NCBI GenBank assembly: GCA_024742835.1
Contig: JANSXS010000012.1
Coordinates: 1-64,000 of the forward strand
Source of the DNA: Paracoccaceae bacterium
GTDB lineage: Bacteria > Pseudomonadota > Alphaproteobacteria > Rhodobacterales > Rhodobacteraceae
Length of the DNA: 64,000 nt
Reading direction: 5' to 3'
Positions within the stretch are counted from its first letter, which is position 1. Every line of letters begins with the position of its first letter. This document shows, one piece after another, positions 7,764 through 16,093 of this stretch. Under the pieces are notes generated by a model, which searched no databases, was not told the DNA's origin, and was given only the letters and a program-made list of their open reading frames with translations. Position numbers and translations under genes: made by a program.

Positions 7764-8137
7764 TTCCGGCTCCTCGATCTTCGGACGGTTGACGCGCGAC
7801 TCGGCATGCCACTTGGGCCGGACGCGCAGGATTGAGCGCGCCGTATATGCCGGCAGCGCGCATAACGCAAGGGGGATGGTGTTTGAGGGGGAAGGGGCGG
7901 AGCGTGGCAGCGGCGCTTTTTGGTTGGGGGTGGTGGTTGGTCGGATGAATGGTTGCAGCCCGGTGCGCCCCCCAATAGCCGGGGTTCAAACAGGCGATAG
8001 CCGACCTTCGCTACGCTGTCCGCGAACTGGTAAGATGCGGACAAAGTGAGCCTTCGCTGCAAGCATCACAATGTCCGGTTCAGCGAACCGTGGCTCTCGG
8101 GAGGAGGTGAATGTTTACGTCGACCCTTGTTGTCGCC
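7764..8137. other. Intergenic region upstream of rpmI
   Basis: A 374-base stretch with no supported gene. Its left part should hold the rpmI-rplT promoter and leader on the minus strand, but I could not identify convincing -35 and -10 boxes. Its right part (about 7980-8100) contains GCCGACCTTCGCTACGCTG and GTGAGCCTTCGCTGC, which resemble decayed intergenic sequence common in roseobacters. The frames that cross it have compositions typical of chance ORFs. Confidence 0.5.
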
Positions 8138-8515
8138 TCACTTCGTCTTGTGTGTCAGGGGAGGTTCCGTTCGCTTGCGGGCAGGCTGGCCTGTTTCCAT
8201 GTTGCGCAAGGCTTCTTGAAATTCCCTTTCCTTGCGGCGTGCAGACCATGATGCCCACTGGCTGACAAGCGTGCCGATAAACGCTGACGCTAACCCAAGC
8301 GCGACCATCGAGGCTTCGTACCAACCGTCTCCAGACCCGTAATGATTTCCAGACAATACAGTAAACCAACCATATCCAAGCGGCAGGCAAAGCAGGATGC
8401 CGATGATTGAGAGAAAGCTCGTGCCTCCTCCGGCGCCTATGGCATTTTTCAGGGCGGCTATGGGGGCCATTATCAACACAACCGAAAGCAAGATTGCCGG
8501 GATGAGAATACCCAT
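8138..8515 (-). CDS. Small membrane protein of unknown function
   Basis: A 125-residue protein with three hydrophobic segments: residues 3-23 (IPAILLSVVLIMAPIAAL), about 30-52, and about 70-90. A charged cytoplasmic tail (RRKEREFQEALRNMETG) follows. I place the start at 8515, not at the longer in-frame ATG at 8557, because AGAGGAATGATTTC lies directly upstream and the hydrophobic segment begins immediately. No family is recognised. It lies on the same strand as pyk and the 74-residue membrane protein, so it may be the last gene of that transcript. Confidence 0.65.
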   Translation of the reverse strand: MGILIPAILLSVVLIMAPIAALKNAIGAGGGTSFLSIIGILLCLPLGYGWFTVLSGNHYGSGDGWYEASMVALGLASAFIGTLVSQWASWSARRKEREFQEALRNMETGQPARKRTEPPLTHKTK

Positions 8516-8626
8516 GAAATCATTCCTCTTTAAATGGGATGCAACCAGCACAATCAAACCATGGGATCAAACACCTCAGCAGTTTCCACTGCATTACGCT
8601 CGAACATTGGCTATCGTAATGGCCCC

Positions 8627-8851
8627 TTACGTCAGGTACTTCGCGACCACCTGCACAAATACATCCGGGATGTCGCCGAACGCGTAGCCGCCCGGCTTTG
8701 TCTGGATCGCCCAGACCACCATCACGCCCGCCGCGATGGTGGTGAAGGCCGCAACGCGGGGGGCGCGGCCTTCGGAGAAGGCGGACATGATCGACGGGAC
8801 GGAAAACACGGCCAGAACAAGGCCAATTACAAAAATCAGGTCGGGGTCCAT
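8627..8851 (-). CDS. Short two-segment membrane protein
   Basis: A 74-residue protein with two hydrophobic stretches (FVIGLVLAVFSVPSIMSAF and AAFTTIAAGVMVVWAIQT) joined by a short charged loop (SEGRAPR). The C-terminal part contains GGYAFGDIPDVFVQVVAKYL. It sits 41 bases downstream of pyk on the same strand, which suggests co-transcription. I recognise no named family. The compact two-helix layout and downstream-of-pyk position look conserved in relatives, but that is recollection and not shown here. Confidence 0.75.
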   Translation of the reverse strand: MDPDLIFVIGLVLAVFSVPSIMSAFSEGRAPRVAAFTTIAAGVMVVWAIQTKPGGYAFGDIPDVFVQVVAKYLT

Positions 8852-8892
8852 TCCAGTTTCCTTTACTGCTCATACGCGCAGCATATCCTAAT

Positions 8893-10338
8893 TCAACCCG
8901 GATCGGTGGAAGAAATTAGGCTTTCCTGACAGGGCGCTACGCGCAGGATATTGGTGGTACCCGGTACGTTGAACGGCACGCCGGCGGTCACCACGATCTG
9001 GTCAAGCTCGCTTGCATACCCTTGTTCGCAGGCAGCTTTGGCCGCGCTCAGCACGGCCTGCTTGAAGCGCGACAACTGTCCCGTCATCACGCAATCCACC
9101 CCCCAGGTCAGCGCCAGACGGCGCGCGGTGCCCATCATGTTGGTCATCGCGATGATCGGCACGCGGGGCCGTTCGCGCGCGGTCAAAAGCGCGGTGGTGC
9201 CTGACTGGGTGAAACAGCAGATCGCCTTGATATCCGTGGTCTCGGCGATCTCGCGGGCGGCGGCGACGATACCGTCGGCCACGGTGGTGCGGACCGCCTT
9301 GCGCGATGCCTCCAGGATTTCGGTATAGGTGGGGTCGCCTTCGACCTCGCGGGCGACATCATCCATGGTGCGGACCGCATCGACCGGGAAATCGCCCGCC
9401 GCCGATTCCGCCGAAAGCATGATGGCGTCCGCGCCTTCGTAAATGGCGGTGGCCACGTCCGACACCTCGGCGCGGGTGGGCATCGGGCCATGGACCATGG
9501 ATTCAAGCATCTGCGTGGCCACGATCACCGGCTTGGCGGCGGCCCGGCATTTGCGCACCATGCGCTTTTGCAGCGGCGGCACGTTTTGTACCGGCAGTTC
9601 CACGCCCAGATCGCCGCGCGCCACCATGATTCCATCGACCTCGGCCAGGATGGCGTCGAAATCGGTCACGGCGGCGGGCTTTTCGACCTTGACCATGATC
9701 GCCGCGCGGCCTTTGACCAGTTCGCGCGCCTCGATCACGTCCTCGGGGCGTTGCACGAAGCTGAGCGCGAGCCAGTCGACACCAAGTTCACAGGCAAATT
9801 CCAGGTCCACGCGGTCTTTTTCGGTGAGCGCGGCCAGCGGCAGCACCACGTCAGGCACGTTCACGCCCTTGCGGTTGGAGATGACACCGCCGGTGATGAC
9901 CTCTGTTTCGGCGAAATCCGCGCCGCATTCCAGCACCCGCAGCCGGATGTTGCCGTCATTGACCAGCAGGCGCGCGCCGGGTTCAAGTGCCGCAAAAATC
10001 TCGGGGTGGGGCAGGTTCACGCGGTCGATGGTGCCGGGCGTTTCGTCGAGATCGAGCCGGAACCGTGCGCCGTCCTGCAAGTCCTCTTCGCCATTGGCAA
10101 AGGTGCCGACGCGCAGTTTCGGCCCCTGAAGGTCGGCGAGGATGGCGATGGGGCTGCCCATCTCTTCTTCGATCTGGCGGATGATCCGGTGCTTTTCGCG
10201 GATACCTGCATGATCCCCGTGGCTCATGTTGAGGCGGAACACATCCGCGCCGGCCTTGTGCAGGGCCAGAATGGTCTCGTGCGTTTCCGAGGCCGGTCCC
10301 AGCGTGGCCACGATCTTGACGTTGCGATGGCGTCTCAT
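8893..10338 (-). CDS. pyk: Pyruvate kinase
   Basis: A 481-residue enzyme that converts phosphoenolpyruvate and ADP to pyruvate and ATP. The start MRRHRNVKIVATLGPAS matches the family; the frame is open upstream, but nothing there is conserved and GAAGGGAC sits just before this ATG. Diagnostic segments are RLNMSHG, the signature IMVKVEKPAAVTDFDAIL with catalytic Lys, IMVARGDLGVELP, and KPVIVATQMLESM. A C-terminal regulatory domain (residues about 350-480) is complete. It is divergent from the amidohydrolase gene, with 187 bases between. Confidence 0.97.
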   Translation of the reverse strand: MRRHRNVKIVATLGPASETHETILALHKAGADVFRLNMSHGDHAGIREKHRIIRQIEEEMGSPIAILADLQGPKLRVGTFANGEEDLQDGARFRLDLDETPGTIDRVNLPHPEIFAALEPGARLLVNDGNIRLRVLECGADFAETEVITGGVISNRKGVNVPDVVLPLAALTEKDRVDLEFACELGVDWLALSFVQRPEDVIEARELVKGRAAIMVKVEKPAAVTDFDAILAEVDGIMVARGDLGVELPVQNVPPLQKRMVRKCRAAAKPVIVATQMLESMVHGPMPTRAEVSDVATAIYEGADAIMLSAESAAGDFPVDAVRTMDDVAREVEGDPTYTEILEASRKAVRTTVADGIVAAAREIAETTDIKAICCFTQSGTTALLTARERPRVPIIAMTNMMGTARRLALTWGVDCVMTGQLSRFKQAVLSAAKAACEQGYASELDQIVVTAGVPFNVPGTTNILRVAPCQESLISSTDPG

Positions 10339-10525
10339 CTTTGTCCCTTCGTTCTTTATTTTGACGTTCCGCGTGCCGGGCATCGCCTGCGTTAGCGGTA
10401 ACGGTTTGGCGCGGACAATAGCGGTTTCCATTTTGGCCGCAACTGTCACGATGCGTTTGGCGCGCGGCGGTCTTTCGGTTTTCGGCGTAACGCGGTAGAG
10501 AATCGCCAACCAACATGACAGGCCG

Positions 10526-11266
10526 ATGACCTATCACTCATTTCATATCGAAGGGGCCGCGCGGCCCGCGCGCTGGCTTGTGACTTGCGATCATGCCACC
10601 AACACCGTGCCCGATTTCGTGGGCGGCGGCACGCTTGGCCTGTCAGAGGTCGACATGGCGCGGCATATCGCCTTTGATCCGGGAGCAGCGGGGGTGGCAA
10701 GGGCTTTGGCCCGCGCGCTGGACGGCCCGTGCATCACGTCGAATTTCTCGCGGTTGGTGATCGACCCGAACCGGGGCGAGGATGACCCGACGCTGGTGAT
10801 GAAGCTGTATGACGGAACGATCATTCCCGGCAATCGCGCGGCGGACAAGGCCGAGATCAACCGGCGGCTCAACCGCTGTTACCGACCCTATCACACCGCG
10901 CTGGCGGAACTTGCCGCGCGGCGCACGGATACGGTTCTCCTGTCGATCCACAGCTTTACGCCGCAATTGCGTGGGCGCGCGCCGCGGCCATGGCATGTGG
11001 GGGTACTTTATGCCGCCGACCGGCGGTTGACCGATCCGCTGATCGACCGACTGCGCGCCGAGCCGGATTTGTGCGTGGGCGCGAACGAGCCTTATGGCGG
11101 GCATTTGCCCGGCGATGCGGTTGCGCGGCACGCGATTGCCTTTGAACGGCCCAACGCGCTGATCGAGCTGCGCAACGATCTGATCGCCACGCCAGAGGCG
11201 CAGGCGGCCTGGGGCGCGCGGCTGGCCCCGCTGGTGCGGGAGGCGGCGCAAAAGGCGGGCGTCTGA
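10526..11266 (+). CDS. N-formylglutamate amidohydrolase family protein
   Basis: A 246-residue member of the FGase family (HutG-like), zinc-dependent deformylases of histidine degradation, though many members act on unknown substrates. Visible motifs include LVTCDHATNTVP near the start (metal-binding His), SRLVIDPNRGEDDP, LLSIHSFTPQL, and NEPYGGHLPGD. No other hut genes are present, so a role in histidine breakdown is not supported. The gene is divergent from pyk and 108 bases upstream of the DUF1244 gene on the same strand. Confidence 0.85.
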   Translation: MTYHSFHIEGAARPARWLVTCDHATNTVPDFVGGGTLGLSEVDMARHIAFDPGAAGVARALARALDGPCITSNFSRLVIDPNRGEDDPTLVMKLYDGTIIPGNRAADKAEINRRLNRCYRPYHTALAELAARRTDTVLLSIHSFTPQLRGRAPRPWHVGVLYAADRRLTDPLIDRLRAEPDLCVGANEPYGGHLPGDAVARHAIAFERPNALIELRNDLIATPEAQAAWGARLAPLVREAAQKAGV

Positions 11267-11374
11267 GCCGGTTGCGCGGGCGGCGCGTCTTTCGGGCTTT
11301 GACGAGGGCTGGATCGCAGGCTTGAACCTGCCCGGTGTCAAGCGCATGTTATGGCCAGATGAATGGAGGATCAC

Positions 11375-11689
11375 ATGGACGACCAGACCCGTATCGAGCT
11401 TGAGGCTGCCGCGTTCCGCACCCTGCGCGCGCATCTGATGGAAAAGCGCACCGATGTGCAGAATATCGACATGATGAACCTGACCGGATTTTGCCGGAAT
11501 TGCCTGTCGCGCTGGTATCAGGAAGCCGCCAACGCGCGCGGCATCGAGATGTCCAAGGACGAGGCACGCGAGACTTTCTACGGCATGACCATGGACGAGT
11601 GGAAAGCCAATTACCAGACCGAGGCGGGTGCCGACAAACAGGCGGCCTTCAAGACCGCCTTTGCCGAGAATGTGGGCGACAAGGGCTGA
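11375..11689 (+). CDS. DUF1244 family protein
   Basis: A 104-residue protein of a small, widely conserved family of unknown function. The pattern AFRTLRAHLMEK...DVQNIDMMNLTGFCRNCLSRWY and ETFYGMTMDEWKANYQ is characteristic, with a CRNC cysteine pair that may bind a metal. The start at 11375 follows GGAGGATCAC; an upstream in-frame ATG at 11363 lacks such a site. It ends 22 bases before the convergent D-amino-acid transaminase gene. Confidence 0.88.
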   Translation: MDDQTRIELEAAAFRTLRAHLMEKRTDVQNIDMMNLTGFCRNCLSRWYQEAANARGIEMSKDEARETFYGMTMDEWKANYQTEAGADKQAAFKTAFAENVGDKG

Positions 11690-11711
11690 TACGACCTAAA
11701 GGTGGCGCGCT

Positions 11712-12572
11712 TTAGATCGCCGCCTTTAGGCTTTCTTCGAGGTAGATTTCGCGCAGGCGGCGCGAGACCGGTCCGGGTTTGCCGTCGCGCACGGGCGCGC
11801 CGTCGATTTCCACCACCGGCTGCACAAAGGCGCTGGCCGAGGTGATGAACGCCTCGTCGGCGTCTTTCGCCTCTTCGATGGTAAAGGAGCGTTCCTCGAC
11901 CGTCATTTGCGCCTCTTTTGCGAAGCGCAACACGGCGGCGCGGGTGATGCCATGCAGGATCTCGTTGGACAGCTTGCGCGTGACGATCTTGCCATCCTTC
12001 ACGATATAGGCGTTGTTTGACGTGCCTTCGGTCACGTAACCGTCCTGCAACATCCAGGCATCGTCACAGCCGGCCTTCTTGGCCATCATCTTGCCCATCG
12101 ACGGGTACAAAAGCTGCACCGTCTTGATGTCGCGACGATCCCAGCGCAGATCGTCGATGCTGATGATCTTGATACCCGTCCGCGATGTGGGATTGTCGGC
12201 CAGCCCCGGTTTGGACTGGGTGAACAGCACCACGGTCGGCGTGGTCGTTTCGGGATCGGGAAAGGCGAAGTCGCGATCGCCCGGCGCGCCGCGCGTCACC
12301 TGAAGATAAACCAGCCCGTCTTCGATCTCGTTGCGGCGCACAAGCTCTCGGTGGATCTCGAGCAGATCGTCGAAGACAGCGGGCCTTGGCATGTCGAGTT
12401 CGGTCAAGGACCGGTCAAGCCGGGCGCGGTGGCCATCAAAATCAATCAGCTTGCCTTGCAACACGCTGGTCACTTCGTAAACGCCATCGCCCATCAGGAA
12501 GGCGCGGTCGAAAATCGACACTTTGGCCTCTGTCTCGGGCAGGTACTCTCCGTTCACGTAAACTATCCGCAT
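11712..12572 (-). CDS. dat: D-amino-acid transaminase (fold-type IV PLP enzyme)
   Basis: A 286-residue fold-type IV aminotransferase, which moves the amino group between D-amino acids and 2-oxo acids. The sequence opens RIVYVNGEYLPETEAKVSIF and FDRAFLMGDGVYEV. The central KTVQLLYPSMGKMMAKKAG segment and VTEGTSNNAY and ILHGITR are typical of the D-alanine aminotransferase branch. Three in-frame ATGs occur at 12584, 12578 and 12572; I choose the last because GGGGATGACC is the best ribosome site, although the ATG at 12578 overlaps the dgcA stop as ATGA. It is the last gene of the dgcN-dgcA-dat set. Confidence 0.88.
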   Translation of the reverse strand: MRIVYVNGEYLPETEAKVSIFDRAFLMGDGVYEVTSVLQGKLIDFDGHRARLDRSLTELDMPRPAVFDDLLEIHRELVRRNEIEDGLVYLQVTRGAPGDRDFAFPDPETTTPTVVLFTQSKPGLADNPTSRTGIKIISIDDLRWDRRDIKTVQLLYPSMGKMMAKKAGCDDAWMLQDGYVTEGTSNNAYIVKDGKIVTRKLSNEILHGITRAAVLRFAKEAQMTVEERSFTIEEAKDADEAFITSASAFVQPVVEIDGAPVRDGKPGPVSRRLREIYLEESLKAAI

Positions 12573-12574
12573 GG

Positions 12575-13540
12575 TCATCCCCATAGGTTGGCGTCGGGCG
12601 GGTGAACCCCCGCCGCGTCAAAGCATAGCGCATGATCCCGGTCTTCGGCCAGAAGCAACGGCCCGTCAAGATCGGTGACACGCGCACCTTGCGCCACCAG
12701 CGTGGCAGGCGCCATCGCAAGGCTGGAGCCGACCATGCAGCCCACCATGATGTCATATCCCTGATCGCGGGCCTCATCGCGCAGGCGCAGCGCCTCTGTC
12801 AGACCGCCGGTCTTGTCGAGCTTGATGTTGACCATGTCGTATTTGCCCTTGAGCGCGGGCAGGCTGCTGCGGTCATGGCAGCTTTCGTCGGCGCAGACAG
12901 GCACCGGGCGGTCCATGCCGATCAGGGCTTCGTCCTCGGACGCGGGCAAGGGCTGTTCCACCAGCGTCACGCCAAGCCGCAGCAGATGCGGGGCAAGATC
13001 GGCATAGACCTCGGCCGACCAGCCTTCGTTGGCGTCGATGATGATTTCCGCGTTGGGCGCACCGGCGCGGACGGCCTCCAGCCTTGGCATGTCGTCGGGC
13101 GTGCCCAGCTTGATCTTGAGAAGCGGGCGGTGGGCGTGTTTCGCGGCCTGAGCGCGCATCTTTGCAGGGGTATCCAGCGACAGGGTATAGGCGGTGATTT
13201 CCGGGCCCGGAGCGGCCAGCCCGGCCAGTTCCCACACGCGTTTGCCGGCCTGTTTGGCCGCCAGATCCCACAGCGCGCAATCGACGGCATTGCGCGCGGC
13301 CCCGGCGGGCAGCAGATCGTAAAGTGCCTCTCGGTCAAAGGTTTCGGGCAACGCCTCGATCTCGGCGGTGACGCTGTCCAGCGTCTCGTCGTAACGTGCG
13401 TAGGGCACGCATTCGCCCCAGCCTGTCACGCCGCCATCGGTGATGCGCACGGTCAGCACCTGTGCCTCGGTTCGTGATCCGCGGGAGATCGTGAACACCT
13501 CGGCAAGGCGGAAGACATCGCGCGTCACGGTTATCTGCAA
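12575..13540 (-). CDS. dgcA: N-acetyl-D-glutamate racemase / dipeptide epimerase-like enzyme
   Basis: A 321-residue enolase-superfamily protein. The catalytic frame is visible: KIK lysines in LLKIKLG, metal ligands in IIIDANEGW, LVEQPLP and VCADES, and the second-side lysine in MVNIKLDKTGG. Sequence alone would suggest an L-Ala-D/L-Glu epimerase. Its position directly after a DUF1611/DgcN gene and before a D-amino-acid transaminase instead points to DgcA, the racemase reported to convert N-acetyl-D-glutamate to the L form in D-glutamate breakdown. It starts 48 bases after dgcN and is coupled to dat. Confidence 0.85.
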   Translation of the reverse strand: MQITVTRDVFRLAEVFTISRGSRTEAQVLTVRITDGGVTGWGECVPYARYDETLDSVTAEIEALPETFDREALYDLLPAGAARNAVDCALWDLAAKQAGKRVWELAGLAAPGPEITAYTLSLDTPAKMRAQAAKHAHRPLLKIKLGTPDDMPRLEAVRAGAPNAEIIIDANEGWSAEVYADLAPHLLRLGVTLVEQPLPASEDEALIGMDRPVPVCADESCHDRSSLPALKGKYDMVNIKLDKTGGLTEALRLRDEARDQGYDIMVGCMVGSSLAMAPATLVAQGARVTDLDGPLLLAEDRDHALCFDAAGVHPPDANLWG

Positions 13541-13588
13541 GGCACCGGTCCTTTCATCTGTCCCAATATCGTTGCGCCAAGGGCGGCT

Positions 13589-14590
13589 TTATATCGCCGC
13601 AAGCGCCTCTGCCAGTTTGGCCGCGCCAAAGCGGTAAGGATCGGTGGCGGGCAGGTTCATGTCCGCTTCGACCTTTTCCAGATAGGCGCGCGCGTCATCC
13701 TCGGGCATGTGCTGTGTGTTGACCGACACGCCCACCACCTGACAGGCGGAATTGGCGATGCGGGCCAGCGGCAAGGCGGTATCCATCAGCGTTTGCAAGC
13801 TGGGCGGCTGGTAATCCGGCAAGCCGCGCATATGGGTGCGGGTGGGTTCGTGGCACAGGATCAGCGCGTCGGGCTGGCCGCCATGGATCAGCGCCAGCGT
13901 CACACCGGAATAGGACACGTGAAACAGGCTGCCCTGCCCTTCGATCAGATCCCAGTGGTCGGGATCGTTGTCGGGTGTCAGCCACTCGATGGAACCGGCC
14001 ATGAAATCGGCGATCACCGCATCCAGCGGCACGCCATCCCCGGTGATGAGGATGCCGGTCTGGCCGGTTGCCCGGAACGTGGCCTTCATGCCGCGCGTCC
14101 GCATCTCGCGTTCCATTGCCATGGCCGTGTACATCTTGCCCACAGAACAATCCGTGCCCACGGCCAGGCACCGCTTGCCGGTGCGGGGCTTGCCGTCGGC
14201 GATGGGGTATTTGACCTCTGGCACGCGCACATCGTGCAAAGTCCGGCCCGTCGCCTGTGCAACGGCTACCAGATCGGGTTCGTCGCGCAGCAGGTTGTGC
14301 AACCCCGCGGCCAGATCGAAACCCTCTTCCAGGGCGGTCACAAGCACCTTTTTCCATTCCTTCGAAATCACGCCGCCCCGGTTGGCAACGCCGATGACCA
14401 GTGTTTTGGCACCTGCCGCCCTGGCCTGTGCCAGATCCATGTCGGCAAGGCCCAGATCCGCGCCGCAGCCGGGCAGGCGGAACTGGCCCACCGCATGATC
14501 GGGCCGCCAGTCGCGGATGCCGATGGCCACTTTCGCGGCAAGCATATCGGGCGCATCGCCCAGAAAGAGAAGATATGGGGTCTGGATCAT
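13589..14590 (-). CDS. dgcN: DUF1611 protein, D-glutamate N-acetyltransferase DgcN
   Basis: A 333-residue two-domain protein. The N-terminal half (PYLLFLGDAPDMLAAK ... LVIGVANRGG) and C-terminal P-loop-like half (AVGTDCSVGKMYTAMAM near residue 150, then ATGQTGILITGDGVPLDAV and EGQGSLFHVSYSGVTL) match the DUF1611 family. In marine Proteobacteria this family member is known as DgcN, which acts with DgcA to turn D-glutamate into L-glutamate through N-acetylated intermediates. It is the first gene of the set, reading away from mcl1 across a 316-base gap. Confidence 0.85.
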   Translation of the reverse strand: MIQTPYLLFLGDAPDMLAAKVAIGIRDWRPDHAVGQFRLPGCGADLGLADMDLAQARAAGAKTLVIGVANRGGVISKEWKKVLVTALEEGFDLAAGLHNLLRDEPDLVAVAQATGRTLHDVRVPEVKYPIADGKPRTGKRCLAVGTDCSVGKMYTAMAMEREMRTRGMKATFRATGQTGILITGDGVPLDAVIADFMAGSIEWLTPDNDPDHWDLIEGQGSLFHVSYSGVTLALIHGGQPDALILCHEPTRTHMRGLPDYQPPSLQTLMDTALPLARIANSACQVVGVSVNTQHMPEDDARAYLEKVEADMNLPATDPYRFGAAKLAEALAAI

Positions 14591-14906
14591 GGGGCGGCCT
14601 CCGAACGGTTTCGCACCATGTTACCCTGCCCTGTCTGGAAACTTGTCGCAAACAGGGCCGGTCAATGCGGCGCGAAAAGAAGGTTCTTCGGCAAAGATTG
14701 CCTGATTTCGAATCATCTTCGACGTATTGCGGGACTCGGCGGGACGATCACTGGGTTCGCACGGGTGCCGCCCATGGCCCTTTTTGCGCCGCAGCACGGG
14801 TGCTACAGGGCTTTTGCCGCGTTGCGGCGAAACCGTCTTGCACAGGCCCGCGACATTTCATAACCCCTAGGGGAACACTGACGCAATTTCCTGACTGAGA
14901 GGCACC
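14591..14906. promoter_or_regulatory. Divergent control region between dgcN and mcl1
   Basis: A 316-base stretch with no supported gene. Near mcl1 it contains the palindrome CCCCTAGGGG (14864-14873, 33 bases before the start codon) and an imperfect inverted repeat TTTTGCCGC-GTT-GCGGCGAAA (14812-14832), either of which could be an operator. I cannot name the regulator. The frames crossing it look like chance ORFs. Confidence 0.4.
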
Positions 14907-15866
14907 ATGAGTTTTCGTATCCAGCCCAGCCCCGCCGCCCGTCCGAATCGTTGCCAGCTTTTCGGCCCGGCCTCGAACACCAAGCTGTTCGAAAAGATGG
15001 CCACATCGGATGCCGATGTGATCAATATCGACCTGGAAGATTCGGTCGCGCCCTCGGACAAGGACGTGGCGCGCAAGAATGCCATTCAGGCGATCAACGA
15101 TATCGATTGGGGCAAGAAGACCCTGAGCGTGCGAATCAACGGGCTTGATTCGGCATGGTGGTACAAGGATGTCGTGGACCTGATGGAGCAGACCAACGGG
15201 CGGCTGGACCTGATCATGATCCCCAAGGCGGGCTGTGGCGAGGATGTCTATGCGGTGGATGCGCTGGTGAGTTCCATCGAGGCGGCCAAGGGCCGGGAAA
15301 AGCGCGTGGGCTTTGAGTGCATCATCGAATCGGCGGCGGGCATCTGCCATGTCGAGGATATCGCCAAGGCCAGCCCCCGGATGGAGGCGATCAGCCTCGG
15401 CGCGGCGGACTTCGCGGCGTCGATGGGCATGGCCACCACGGGTATCGGCGGCACACAGGAGCCTTATTACATGCTGCATGAGGGCCAGAAATACTGGCCC
15501 GACCCATGGCATTGGGCCACCGCCAAGATCGTGGCCGCCTGCCGCACGCATGGTGTGTTGCCCGTCGATGGCCCGTTCGGGGATTTCTCGGATGACGAGG
15601 GCTTCCGTGCGCAGGCGCGGCGCGCGCTGACGCTGGGGATGGTGGGCAAATGGGCCATCCACCCCAAGCAGATCGCGCTGGCGAACGAGATCTTCACCCC
15701 CTCTGACGAGGCGGTTCAGGAAGCCCGCGAGATACTGAAAGCGATGGAAGACGCCAAGGCGCGCGGTGAGGGTGCCACGACCTACAAGGGGCGTCTGGTG
15801 GATATCGCCTCGATCAAGCAGGCCGAGGTCATCGTGAAATCTGCTGAGATGATCGAAAACATGTAA
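14907..15866 (+). CDS. mcl1: L-malyl-CoA / beta-methylmalyl-CoA lyase
   Basis: A 319-residue CitE-like aldolase that splits L-malyl-CoA to acetyl-CoA and glyoxylate and beta-methylmalyl-CoA to propionyl-CoA and glyoxylate. It takes part in the ethylmalonyl-CoA pathway for C2 assimilation. Diagnostic segments are NRCQLFGPASNTKLFEKM, the metal site VINIDLEDSVAP, GFECIIESAAGICHVEDI and GKWAIHPKQIALANEIF. The length equals that of the Rhodobacter enzyme. The start follows GAGAGGCACC. A strong terminator follows 19 bases after the stop, so it is probably monocistronic. Confidence 0.95.
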   Translation: MSFRIQPSPAARPNRCQLFGPASNTKLFEKMATSDADVINIDLEDSVAPSDKDVARKNAIQAINDIDWGKKTLSVRINGLDSAWWYKDVVDLMEQTNGRLDLIMIPKAGCGEDVYAVDALVSSIEAAKGREKRVGFECIIESAAGICHVEDIAKASPRMEAISLGAADFAASMGMATTGIGGTQEPYYMLHEGQKYWPDPWHWATAKIVAACRTHGVLPVDGPFGDFSDDEGFRAQARRALTLGMVGKWAIHPKQIALANEIFTPSDEAVQEAREILKAMEDAKARGEGATTYKGRLVDIASIKQAEVIVKSAEMIENM

Positions 15867-15884
15867 TCGCAGGACATGCGGTTG

Positions 15885-15920
15885 AAACGGCCCTCCGCCT
15901 TCGCGGGGGGCCGTTTTTTT
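15885..15920 (+). terminator. Rho-independent terminator after mcl1
   Basis: A 14-bp stem with one G-T pair (AAACGGCCCTCCGC with GCGGGGGGCCGTTT) and a 4-base loop ends in a run of seven T residues. Confidence 0.92.
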
Positions 15921-16093
15921 GTGTCGCGCCTTCCAAAACGGGCCGTCCTGTGGTTTCAATTCACCTGTGCCGGGGTGCTGAGGCCCTGGCGCGGATCGCG
16001 GTGGGCCCTTGCGTGCCACAAGCGCCGCAAGGCGGCGCGCGGTTGAACCGAAATCCCGGTCACTTTCCTGCCAGTTCCTGGAGGCGATGCCAC

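Noticed and set aside
14748-16019. 423-codon minus-strand open frame over mcl1
   Set aside because: The opposite strand carries clear L-malyl-CoA lyase motifs, so this is a shadow frame.
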